Assembly (NCBI RefSeq): GCF_035987325.1
Contig: NZ_CP108489.1
Span: 186,001 to 250,000 of the forward strand
Reading direction: 5' to 3'
Length of the DNA stretch: 64,000 nt
DNA from: Streptomyces sp. NBC_01244
Lineage (GTDB): Bacteria > Actinomycetota > Actinomycetes > Streptomycetales > Streptomycetaceae
Positions 24,901 through 31,614 of this stretch are shown piece by piece. The position numbers and the translations under genes are program-made. Position 1 is the first letter of the stretch. Every line of letters starts with the position of its first letter. Under the pieces are notes generated by a model. That model was not told the DNA's origin. It was given only the letters and a program-made list of their open reading frames with translations, and did no database searches.

Positions 24901-25286
24901 GTTCCGCGACCGTCCTCGGGGACGCCCTGGAGCCCGTCTCCGCCGACGAGCACGGAGCGGTCACCGCCTTCACCGCGGACCCGGCCGACCCGGTGCTCGC
25001 CGGGCACTATCCGGGCTTCCCGGTGCAGCCCGGCGTGTACCTCCTGGAGGCCGCCGACCGGACCGTCCGGCTCTGGGCCGGGGGCGGTCCCCTCGACCTG
25101 GTGGCCATGAACCGCTGCCGGTTCCACCGGCCGGTCCTGCCCGGCGACCGGATCACCACCACCGTCGTCGTCACCGACGCCGGCCCCGAGCTGGACGTAC
25201 GGGCCAAGGCCGTCTCCGACACCGGCCCCGTGGCCGACATCCGGCTGCGGTACCGCAAGGACAAGGACAAGGAGCAAGCAGCGTGA
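24897..25286 (+). CDS. Hot-dog dehydratase subunit with catalytic His
   Basis: A 129-residue FabZ/FabA-like hot-dog protein. It keeps the dehydratase signature: His in AGHYPGFPVQPGVYLLEAAD, plus the downstream Glu of LLEAAD. GGAGGT precedes ATG 24897, and both ends overlap neighbours. It should remove water from 3-hydroxyacyl-ACP after ketoreduction, giving the enoyl chain. Because the next gene encodes a second hot-dog protein with a complementary loss of motif, the two may work as a heterodimer, as mycobacterial HadAB/HadBC do. Confidence 0.83.
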   Translation: MSSATVLGDALEPVSADEHGAVTAFTADPADPVLAGHYPGFPVQPGVYLLEAADRTVRLWAGGGPLDLVAMNRCRFHRPVLPGDRITTTVVVTDAGPELDVRAKAVSDTGPVADIRLRYRKDKDKEQAA

Positions 25287-25786
25287 GCGCCGATGACAGG
25301 GGACTCCACCGGATCAAGAACACGATGCCCCACCGCAGCCCCATCCTGCTCGTCGACCGGGTCGCCGAGGTCGTCCCCGGCGAGCGCCTGACCGCCGTCA
25401 AGGCGGTCTCCGCCAACGAGCCCTGCTACGCACGGATCGGCCAGGACGCCGGCCCCGAGGCCTACGCCTACCCGGCCGCGCTCACCCTGGAGTCCTGGGC
25501 GCAGGCGGCGGTGCTGCTCTCCGTCTGGGAGGACCCCAACCCGGACGTGCTGGCCGGGAAGGTGGAACTGGCCGGCTCCATCAACGGAGTCGAGTTCACC
25601 GGCCGTGTCTACCCGGGCGAGCTCGTCCGGCACGAGGTCCGCCTGGTCAAACTGGCCGGTGACACCGCCATCCTGGCAGGCGAGTCCTTCGCGGACGGCC
25701 GCCCCCTGCTGACCGTGGCCAGCCTGGTGGTCGCCCTGCGCGACGTCACCGAACTGCGCCCGCAGCCCGAGGCGGTGGCGGCATGA
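25283..25786 (+). CDS. FabZ-like hot-dog dehydratase subunit lacking the GHFP His
   Basis: A 167-residue FabZ-like protein. The start IKNTMPHRSPILLVDRVAEV is almost textbook FabZ, and the Glu helix (LTLESWAQAAVLL) is kept. The loop that normally reads NEPFFxGHFP is instead NEPCYARIGQ, so the catalytic His is missing. GTG 25283 overlaps the preceding stop. Most simply the structural or Glu-donating half of a dehydratase heterodimer with the product of 24897. Alternatively it acts on a different substrate or is inactive. Confidence 0.78.
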   Translation: MSADDRGLHRIKNTMPHRSPILLVDRVAEVVPGERLTAVKAVSANEPCYARIGQDAGPEAYAYPAALTLESWAQAAVLLSVWEDPNPDVLAGKVELAGSINGVEFTGRVYPGELVRHEVRLVKLAGDTAILAGESFADGRPLLTVASLVVALRDVTELRPQPEAVAA

Positions 25787-26535
25787 CGGACCCCGGGACG
25801 GACGTGGGGGTCGCCCTGGTCACCGGAGGATCGCGGGGCATCGGCCGCGCCGTGGTCGCCCGGCTGGCGCGCGACGGCTACGACATCGCCTTCTGCTACC
25901 GCTCGGACGACCAGTCCGCCGAACTCGTCGCCAAGGACGTACGGGAGACGGGCCGCCGGGTGCTGACGCGCCGGGTCGACGTCGCCGACCGGTCGCAGGT
26001 GCAGGCGTTCGTCGACGCCGTGGAGGAGGGGCTCGGCCCGGTCCGGGCCGCGATCACCTCCGCCGGGATCACCCGTGACAAGCCGCTGGTGCTGATGCCG
26101 GACGAGGATTGGGACGCGGTCATCCGCACCAACCTCGACGGCACCTACAACCTGGCCCGGTCGGTGGTCTTCCCGATGATCAAGCGGGGCGGCGGTGCGC
26201 TGGTGACCCTGTCCTCGGTCGCCGGGGTGGCCGGCAACGCCGGGCAGACCAACTACTCCGCGTCCAAGGCGGGCATCATCGGCTTCACCCGCTCCCTCGC
26301 CAAGGAGGCCGGCCGGTACGGCATCCGGGCCAACGCGGTCGCGCCGGGCTTCATCGAGACGGACATGACGGCGGTGCTGACGGAGAAGACGGCCAAGGAG
26401 ATGAGGAAGAAGATCGCGCTCGGCCGCTTCGGCTCGCCGGACGACGTCGCGGACACGGTCTCCTTCCTGGTCTCCGACCGGGCCGCCTACATCACGGGCC
26501 AGGTCTTCCAGGTGGACGGCGGGATCTCGCTGTGA
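25783..26535 (+). CDS. 3-oxoacyl-ACP reductase (FabG-type ketoreductase)
   Basis: A 250-residue SDR ketoreductase. Features: NADP motif TGGSRGIG, the Asn of the N-A-G-like strand (ITSAGITRDK), catalytic Ser/Tyr/Lys (LSSVAGVAGNAGQTNYSASKAG, with the Y-x3-K spacing) and the FabG C-terminus ITGQVFQVDGG. ATG 25783 and both gene overlaps place it in the core of the operon. It reduces each 3-oxoacyl-ACP to the 3-hydroxy form for the dehydratase pair. Confidence 0.94.
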   Translation: MTDPGTDVGVALVTGGSRGIGRAVVARLARDGYDIAFCYRSDDQSAELVAKDVRETGRRVLTRRVDVADRSQVQAFVDAVEEGLGPVRAAITSAGITRDKPLVLMPDEDWDAVIRTNLDGTYNLARSVVFPMIKRGGGALVTLSSVAGVAGNAGQTNYSASKAGIIGFTRSLAKEAGRYGIRANAVAPGFIETDMTAVLTEKTAKEMRKKIALGRFGSPDDVADTVSFLVSDRAAYITGQVFQVDGGISL

Positions 26536-27278
26536 GCGCCGGTCCGGCCGCGGCCGGGCCGCGCCGGCGGACCCGTCGGCCGCCCCGGTTCTACTTCTCG
26601 CTGCGCAGCCCGTACTCCTGGCTGGCGTACAGGGAACTGCTCGACCGGCACCGGGAGCTCGCCGGCCGCATCGAATGGGTCCCCTTCTTCGAGCCGGACG
26701 AGCTCAGTCTGAAGATGCTCCGGGCGGCGGGCGGGGAGTTCCCGTACACGGCGATGTCGGCGGCCAAGCACCGCTACATCCTCCAGGACGTGCGCCGGCT
26801 GGCCGCCGAGCGCGGGCTGGAGTTCGGCTGGCCGGTGGACCGCGAGCCGGTGTGGGAGGTCCCGCACCTCGGGTACCTGGCCGCCGCCCGGCACGGCAAG
26901 GGGCCCGAGTACATCGCCCTCGCCGCCCGCGCCCGCTGGCAGGACGGGCTGGACGTCTGCGACCCCGGGGTGGTGGCGGGCTTCGGCGCCGAGCTCGGCA
27001 TCGATCCGGACGAGCTGTCCGGGGCCGCCCGGGACCCGGAGCTGCGGGAGGCCGGGGTGCGCGCCCTGCTGGACGTGGACCGGGACGGGGTGTTCGGAGT
27101 CCCGTTCTTCACCGACCACTTCGACAAGTACTGGGGGCTGGACCGGCTTCCGGCCTTCGTGTCCGCCCTGACCCGGCGCTTCGCCGCGGAGCCCGCGCCC
27201 GCGCCCGAGCCCGCGCAGTCCCCCCGTGCGCCGCACGGACCGTCCTTCGACGACGGCCATGCGGGAGGCTGCGGCTGA
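26532..27278 (+). CDS. DsbA-fold (2-hydroxychromene-2-carboxylate isomerase-like) isomerase
   Basis: A 248-residue thioredoxin-like protein of the DsbA/HCCA-isomerase/GST-kappa group. The N-terminal strand and loop FYFSLRSPYSWLAY lack the C-x-x-C of true DsbA, having Ser-Pro-Tyr-Ser instead, as in isomerases. The helical insertion and the late VFGVPFFTDHFDKYWGLDRL (with the cis-Pro of GVP) follow the family. GTG 26532 overlaps the ketoreductase stop; it ends the PKS operon. To my knowledge such isomerases occur in clusters making cinnamoyl-type chains, where a trans-to-cis double-bond change permits ring closure of a polyene. That role here is inference. Confidence 0.83.
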   Translation: MSAGPAAAGPRRRTRRPPRFYFSLRSPYSWLAYRELLDRHRELAGRIEWVPFFEPDELSLKMLRAAGGEFPYTAMSAAKHRYILQDVRRLAAERGLEFGWPVDREPVWEVPHLGYLAAARHGKGPEYIALAARARWQDGLDVCDPGVVAGFGAELGIDPDELSGAARDPELREAGVRALLDVDRDGVFGVPFFTDHFDKYWGLDRLPAFVSALTRRFAAEPAPAPEPAQSPRAPHGPSFDDGHAGGCG

Positions 27279-27517
27279 CGCGCACACGTCGCCCGGCCCG
27301 ACCAGGGGCCGCCGCCCGCTCCTCCCCCGAGCCGGCGGCGGCCCTTTCGCGCGTCCCGCACCGGCAGAGGGAAGAAATCTGGATGTACCGGGCCATATAG
27401 ACCCTCCATGGCGATGGCGGGGGCCCCGCCGGGACCCTCGGAAGACTCACCGCACTCCACTGCGTGACACCGCCTCACCACCTGCCACACACCGTTCACA
27501 CCCACCGAGAGGTGACC
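27279..27517. other. Intergenic region before hydroxylase
   Basis: About 240 bases with no gene seen. It holds the weak GTATAG-type repeat at 27395 and likely a promoter for the hydroxylase-phosphopantetheinyl transferase pair. Confidence 0.4.
27395..27411. promoter_or_regulatory. Weak GTATAG-type repeat, putative SARP operator 2
   Basis: ATATAG followed 11 bp later by ATGG, about 107 bases before the hydroxylase ATG. Only the first half matches well, so this is the least certain member of the set. Confidence 0.3.
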
Positions 27518-28456
27518 ATGCCGAACAGCGACGACTGGGCCCCCCTGCGCATCGGGCCGGAGGGCCGCGGAGGCCCGGAGGAACTGCGAGAGGTCCTTGA
27601 AGACCTGGGCCCCGACGGGCTCGCCGACATCTTCGTGAAGGAGAAGGGCCTCGTCTTCCGGGGGTTCGACGTGCCCGCGGACGACCTCGACGCGGTGCTC
27701 GACCTGGTGCTGCCGCGCCGGCTCGCCTATGTGCACGGCAACTCGCCGCGGACGAAGGTCGGGGGGAACGTCTACACCTCGACGGAGTACCCGCCGGAGT
27801 TCACGATCTCCATGCACAACGAGATGAGCTACGCCGATGCCTGGCCGGCCCGGCTCGCCTTCTACTGTCAGGTCCGCCCGGGCGGCGGCGGGGCCACTCC
27901 GGTCCTGGACGCGGCCCGCTGGCTGGAGTCCCTGGACGACGAGGTGCGCGAGGCGTTCGTCGGCGGCGTCCGCTACGTGCAGAATCTCCACGACGGCTTC
28001 GGCCTGGGCAAGTCCTGGCAGGCCACCTTCGAGACCGACCGGCGCGAGGAGGTCGAGACGTTCCTCGGGGGCACCGACTGCACGTGGGCCTGGCAGCCGG
28101 ACGGCGGGATCCGTGTCGAGTCCGTGCGCCCGGCCACGACCCGGCATCCCGTGACGGGCGCCGAGGTGTGGTTCAACCAGGCCGATCAGTGGCATCCGGC
28201 GGGCCTGGGCGACGACACGGCCGCCGCGCTCGCCCAGATCCTCCCCGAGGACGAGCTCCCGCAGAACGTCACCTTCGCCGACGGCAGCCCCATCCCCGAG
28301 GCGTACGTCGCCCAGATCCGCGACCGCGGCCTGGAACACGCCGTCGACGTCGACTGGGCCCAGGGCGACCTGCTGCTCATCGACAACGTGCTGCTCGCCC
28401 ACGGCCGCCGCCCCTTCACCGGCAACCGGCGCATCCTCGTGGCCATGTCCGACTGA
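27518..28456 (+). CDS. SyrP-like Fe(II)/2-oxoglutarate-dependent beta-hydroxylase (TauD/TfdA family)
   Basis: A 312-residue non-heme iron dioxygenase. The facial triad is visible as His-x-Glu in TISMHNEMSYADAW plus a distal His in LLAHGRRPFTGNRR, whose Arg should bind 2-oxoglutarate. The stretch VYTSTEYPPEF before the His-x-Glu is characteristic of the SyrP branch, which hydroxylates the beta carbon of Asp or Asn residues, often while bound to a carrier domain. ATG 27518 has GAGAGG upstream; the open frame begins earlier without support. Two adenylation domains in the NRPSs carry the same Asn-like code, so 3-hydroxy-Asn (or Asp) is the expected product. Substrate is inferred. Confidence 0.82.
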   Translation: MPNSDDWAPLRIGPEGRGGPEELREVLEDLGPDGLADIFVKEKGLVFRGFDVPADDLDAVLDLVLPRRLAYVHGNSPRTKVGGNVYTSTEYPPEFTISMHNEMSYADAWPARLAFYCQVRPGGGGATPVLDAARWLESLDDEVREAFVGGVRYVQNLHDGFGLGKSWQATFETDRREEVETFLGGTDCTWAWQPDGGIRVESVRPATTRHPVTGAEVWFNQADQWHPAGLGDDTAAALAQILPEDELPQNVTFADGSPIPEAYVAQIRDRGLEHAVDVDWAQGDLLLIDNVLLAHGRRPFTGNRRILVAMSD

Positions 28457-28532
28457 TCCCGCGCTCCTCCGCGTGAGCGCCGGTCCGCCCCGCGCCACGC
28501 ACGCCCATCACCGACCCGTCAGGAAGTGGCCC

Positions 28533-29342
28533 ATGAAAGGTGCCTCCTACCGAGCCCTGCGCGAGGACGACGCCGTCCACGTCTGGCAGGGCGTAGCCTC
28601 CGACCACCCCGAGCCCGGAGCCGCGGAGCTGCTCTCCGCCGAGGAGCGGGCGCTGGCCGTCCGCCGCTCGGGCCGCGCCGGCATCCGCTATGCCAACATC
28701 CACGCGGCCGTCCGCCGCGTCCTCGCCCGCTATCTGGAGTCCGACCCCGGGGAGATCCGGCTCGGGCGCCAGCCCTGCCCGCGCTGCCCCGACCCCGCCC
28801 ACGGCAGACCCGCGGTCGTCTGGCCGCCCACCGGCCTCGACTTCAACCTGTCCCGCTCCGGCGGGCACTGGCTGCTCGCCCTCACCGCCGACCGGCAGGT
28901 CGGCGTGGACATCGAGGATCCCCGGCTGCTCGACGACTTCACCGGAACCTCGCTGTTCGTCATGTCGCGGGAGGAACTGGCCCATCTGGCGTCCCTGGCC
29001 GACGAGGAGGCCCGTACCGCCGCCTTCTTCCGCGGCTGGACCCGCAAGGAGGCCGTCGTCAAGGCCAGCGGCGTCGGCATCGTCGCCGACCTGTCCGCCA
29101 TCGAGGTACGGCCGCAGGACGCCGGCGCGGTCCTGGTCCGCCACCGCGAGCTCCGGGGTCCGGACTCCTGGATCGTGCAGGACCTGCCGCTCGGGCCCGG
29201 CCGGTACGCCGCCCTCGCCCGTGAGGCCGGCAGCACCGGGCCGGTGTTCCTGGCCGGGGACCACGGCTTCACCGCGGTCCCCGTCCACCTGCCCGTACCG
29301 CCCGCCCTCACGGAACCCGCCGGGCTCCCGGCCGCCGCCTGA
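28533..29342 (+). CDS. Sfp-type 4'-phosphopantetheinyl transferase
   Basis: A 269-residue phosphopantetheinyl transferase that converts carrier proteins and NRPS T domains from apo to holo form. Signature motifs: VGVDIEDPR (metal-binding Asp/Glu) and FFRGWTRKEAVVKASG (the W-x-x-K-E-A-x-x-K motif). DFNLSRSGGHW is the usual upstream substrate motif. AGGAAG precedes ATG 28533; an in-frame GTG at 28473 is the alternative. It follows the hydroxylase after 76 bases. It can serve three free ACPs and seven T domains of this cluster, six of which are visible. Confidence 0.93.
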   Translation: MKGASYRALREDDAVHVWQGVASDHPEPGAAELLSAEERALAVRRSGRAGIRYANIHAAVRRVLARYLESDPGEIRLGRQPCPRCPDPAHGRPAVVWPPTGLDFNLSRSGGHWLLALTADRQVGVDIEDPRLLDDFTGTSLFVMSREELAHLASLADEEARTAAFFRGWTRKEAVVKASGVGIVADLSAIEVRPQDAGAVLVRHRELRGPDSWIVQDLPLGPGRYAALAREAGSTGPVFLAGDHGFTAVPVHLPVPPALTEPAGLPAAA

Positions 29343-29422
29343 GCGGCCGCCGGTCACCCGTACACACCTGCCCGTACCGCTTTCCCCGTCTTTCCCGCCT
29401 CTCTCCACCGCTCCGCTCCCGA

Positions 29423-29460
29423 CCCCCTGCCGACGGCTCCACCCGTCGGCAGGGGGTTTC
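29423..29460. terminator. Strong bidirectional terminator
   Basis: A perfect 14-bp inverted repeat (CCCCCTGCCGACGG at 29423-29436 and its complement at 29443-29456) with a six-base loop, then TTTC. It sits between the convergent phosphopantetheinyl transferase and SARP genes. Confidence 0.85.
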
Positions 29461-29476
29461 GGCTTGTGCACGGCAC

Positions 29477-31291
29477 TCACCTCATCGCCAGCTCCGCCGC
29501 CGGCAGCGCCGGACCCAGGGAGCGGGCGAACAGCGCCACCAGCTCGTGCAGTTCGTACACCGGGGCCGTCGGACCGTCCGACACCGTCAGCAGTCCGTGG
29601 TCCACCAGAGCCTCCAGCGCGTGCTCAGCCTCGGCCCCGGACAGCCCTAGCGTGTCGGCGACCACCGCAGCCGGGAAGGGGGCACAGCCGCCCACCACGG
29701 GCAGCCGGTGCAGCAGTTGCCTGCGTTCGGGCCGCAGGTGGCGCAGCGACAGGGCCAGGCTCTGCGGTACGGACAGCCCCCGCGCCTCCAGCTCCGACAG
29801 CCGGCCCGCGGGGTCCGCGAGGCGGTCCGCGAGCCCCGACAGCGACCACTGCGGCCGGGTGATCAGCCGGTTGCCGGCGATCCGGACGGCCAGCGGCAGT
29901 CCGGCGCAGTACCCGGCGATCCGCCGGGCCGCGTCCGGGTCCCCGCCCACCCGGACGGGTCCGAGCGCGGCGCACAGCATGGCGAAGGCGTCCTCGGGGC
30001 TGAGCGGTCCGAGCACCATCGTGTGGACCCCGCCGACCGGGCCGAGCGCCGTCCGGCTGGTGATCAGGACGGCGGGCTCGGGCGCCCCGGGCAGCAGCGG
30101 GCCCAACTGGAGCTCGCTGACGGCGTTGTCCAGCAGGATCAGCAGCCGCTTGCGGGCGGTGCGGGTCCGGTAGAGGCGGATCAGCTCGTCCAGGTCGGTC
30201 TCCCCGGCGGCCTTCGACACGTCCTCCCCGAGCGCCCGCAGCAGGTGGACCAGGACCCGGCGCGGGTCGCGCGGGGAACCGTCGGAGTGGCTGAGGTCGG
30301 CGTACAGCTGGCCGTCGGGGAAGTCCGCCAGACAGTCGTTGGCGGCCCGGACGGCGAGCGCGGTCTTGCCGCCCCCGGCCATGCCGGTGATCAGGAACCG
30401 GCGGGCGTGCCAGCTGGGGGCGCCGCTCCCGGCGGGCGGCAGCAGCCTGCGGAGCTCGGCCAGTTCGGCCGCGCGGCCGGTGAAGTCGGCGATGTCGGGC
30501 GGCAGCATGGCAGGCACCAGCGTGCGGGCGGTCACCGGGCGCGGCGGCTGGGCGGGCACCTGGAGCTCACCCGTCAGCACCCGCTGATAGGTGGCGGTCA
30601 GCGCCTCGCCCGGGTCCACGCCCAGTTCCTCGGCCAGCGCCCGGCGGCCCTCGTGGTACGTGCTGAGGGCGTCGGCCTGGCGTCCGCACCGGTACAGGGC
30701 GGTCATCAGCTGCGCGCGCATGCGCTCGCGCACCGGGTACAGGGACACCAGCCCGGTCAGCTCGGGCACGATCTGCTGGTGCCGGCCCAGGACGAGGTCC
30801 GCCTCGATCCGGTTCTCGGTGGCGGCGGCCCGCGCCTCCTCCAGCTGCGGCAGTTCGGCGTCGGCGAGGAATTCGGTCACGTTGGACAGGGCGGGCCCGT
30901 GCCACAGGTCCATCGCCCCGCGCAGGTGCCGGTCGGCCTCCTCCACACGGCCGTCGGCCAGCGCCTCGCGGCCCAGCCGGCCCAGCCGCTCGAACGTGAC
31001 GAAGTCGACGGAGGCCTCGCCGGTGTGCAGGGCGTAGCCGGGCTGCTGGCGCACGATCCGGATCTCGTCGCCGAGCTGTATCCGCAGCCGGGAGACGTAG
31101 GTGTAGATCTGCGCGTTCATGGTCGCGGGCGGGTTCCACCCCCACAGCAGGAAGCTCAGCCGCGTGTCGGAGACCATCCGGCCGCGGGCGAGGAGCAGGG
31201 CCGCGAGCACCGTGTTGACCTTCGTTCCGGCAAGGGCGACGCATTCGCCGTCCCGCCGGGCTTCGACCGGCCCGAGAATCTGGAACTCCAT
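29477..31291 (-). CDS. AfsR/SARP-family pathway regulator with NB-ARC domain
   Basis: A 604-residue SARP. Residues 1-90 are the winged-helix DNA-binding domain (MEFQILGPVEARRDG, then GTKVNTVLAALLLARG and a recognition region through YTYVSRLRIQLG). Residues about 95-245 are the bacterial transcriptional activator domain (VDFVTFERLGRLGREAL). An NB-ARC ATPase follows, with the P-loop GMAGGGKTALAVRAA and the Walker B stretch KRLLILLDNA. The C-terminal TPR region of full-length AfsR is absent. ATG 31291 has GGGGGAG upstream. SARPs activate secondary-metabolite operons by binding direct repeats about 11 bp apart; such repeats (GTATAG) precede several operons here, so this protein is the likely activator. 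Confidence 0.92.
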   Translation of the reverse strand: MEFQILGPVEARRDGECVALAGTKVNTVLAALLLARGRMVSDTRLSFLLWGWNPPATMNAQIYTYVSRLRIQLGDEIRIVRQQPGYALHTGEASVDFVTFERLGRLGREALADGRVEEADRHLRGAMDLWHGPALSNVTEFLADAELPQLEEARAAATENRIEADLVLGRHQQIVPELTGLVSLYPVRERMRAQLMTALYRCGRQADALSTYHEGRRALAEELGVDPGEALTATYQRVLTGELQVPAQPPRPVTARTLVPAMLPPDIADFTGRAAELAELRRLLPPAGSGAPSWHARRFLITGMAGGGKTALAVRAANDCLADFPDGQLYADLSHSDGSPRDPRRVLVHLLRALGEDVSKAAGETDLDELIRLYRTRTARKRLLILLDNAVSELQLGPLLPGAPEPAVLITSRTALGPVGGVHTMVLGPLSPEDAFAMLCAALGPVRVGGDPDAARRIAGYCAGLPLAVRIAGNRLITRPQWSLSGLADRLADPAGRLSELEARGLSVPQSLALSLRHLRPERRQLLHRLPVVGGCAPFPAAVVADTLGLSGAEAEHALEALVDHGLLTVSDGPTAPVYELHELVALFARSLGPALPAAELAMR

Positions 31292-31470
31292 GGTGTCTCC
31301 CCCGTGCGGTAGCAGTTCCAACGGGGACAAGTCTTGGCCCTGCTCAGGGCCGGTGGCAGCTTTTGCACCTGTCAGGACATTGCGTTGGCAACACCCTGCC
31401 AGCCCCCGAAACGGAACATGGATTCCGCGGATCTTCCGTATATCGTTCCGCGCTTTCCTCCCGTGCCGCC

Positions 31471-31527
31471 GTCCTGCCGCCGTCCCGCCGCCGCCCGGCC
31501 GTCGTCCTGCCGCCGTCCCGCCGCCGC
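31471..31527. repeat. 24-bp direct repeat
   Basis: Two perfect copies of a 24-bp CCG-rich sequence start at 31471 and 31504, a 33-bp period. It lies between the SARP and FAAL promoters. Function unknown; it may be simple repeat expansion. Confidence 0.75.
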
Positions 31528-31541
31528 GTGGTCCCGCCCCC

Positions 31542-31558
31542 GTATAGGAGCGCGATAG
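31542..31558. promoter_or_regulatory. GTATAG direct repeat, putative SARP operator 3 (before FAAL operon)
   Basis: GTATAG-N6-GATAG with the ATAG cores exactly 11 bp apart, 57 bases before the FAAL start. Nearly the same as the site before the PKS operon (both end GATAGC). Confidence 0.55.
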
Positions 31559-31614
31559 CCCCGCAGCCGAGGGTCGGGGCCACCAGCCGCCGAGGGACGA
31601 GGGGAGAGGGCCGC

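Larger units (their letters stand above)
31292..31614. other. Divergent promoter region between SARP and FAAL genes
   Basis: About 320 bases. It contains an inverted pair CGGAA/TTCCG (31412-31427), further TTCCG copies at 31434 and 31446, a GC-rich direct repeat at 31471-31527 and the GTATAG operator at 31542. Both the SARP gene (minus) and the FAAL operon (plus) must be transcribed from here. Confidence 0.6.

Noticed and set aside
24897..25786. Reading the two hot-dog genes as MaoC-type hydratases
   Set aside because: The FabZ-like opening of the second and the GHYP/LLEA motifs of the first fit FabZ/FabA better.
27518..28456. Taurine dioxygenase
   Set aside because: Only the superfamily matches; the VYTSTEYPP and H-x-E pattern and the NRPS context point to a SyrP-like hydroxylase.
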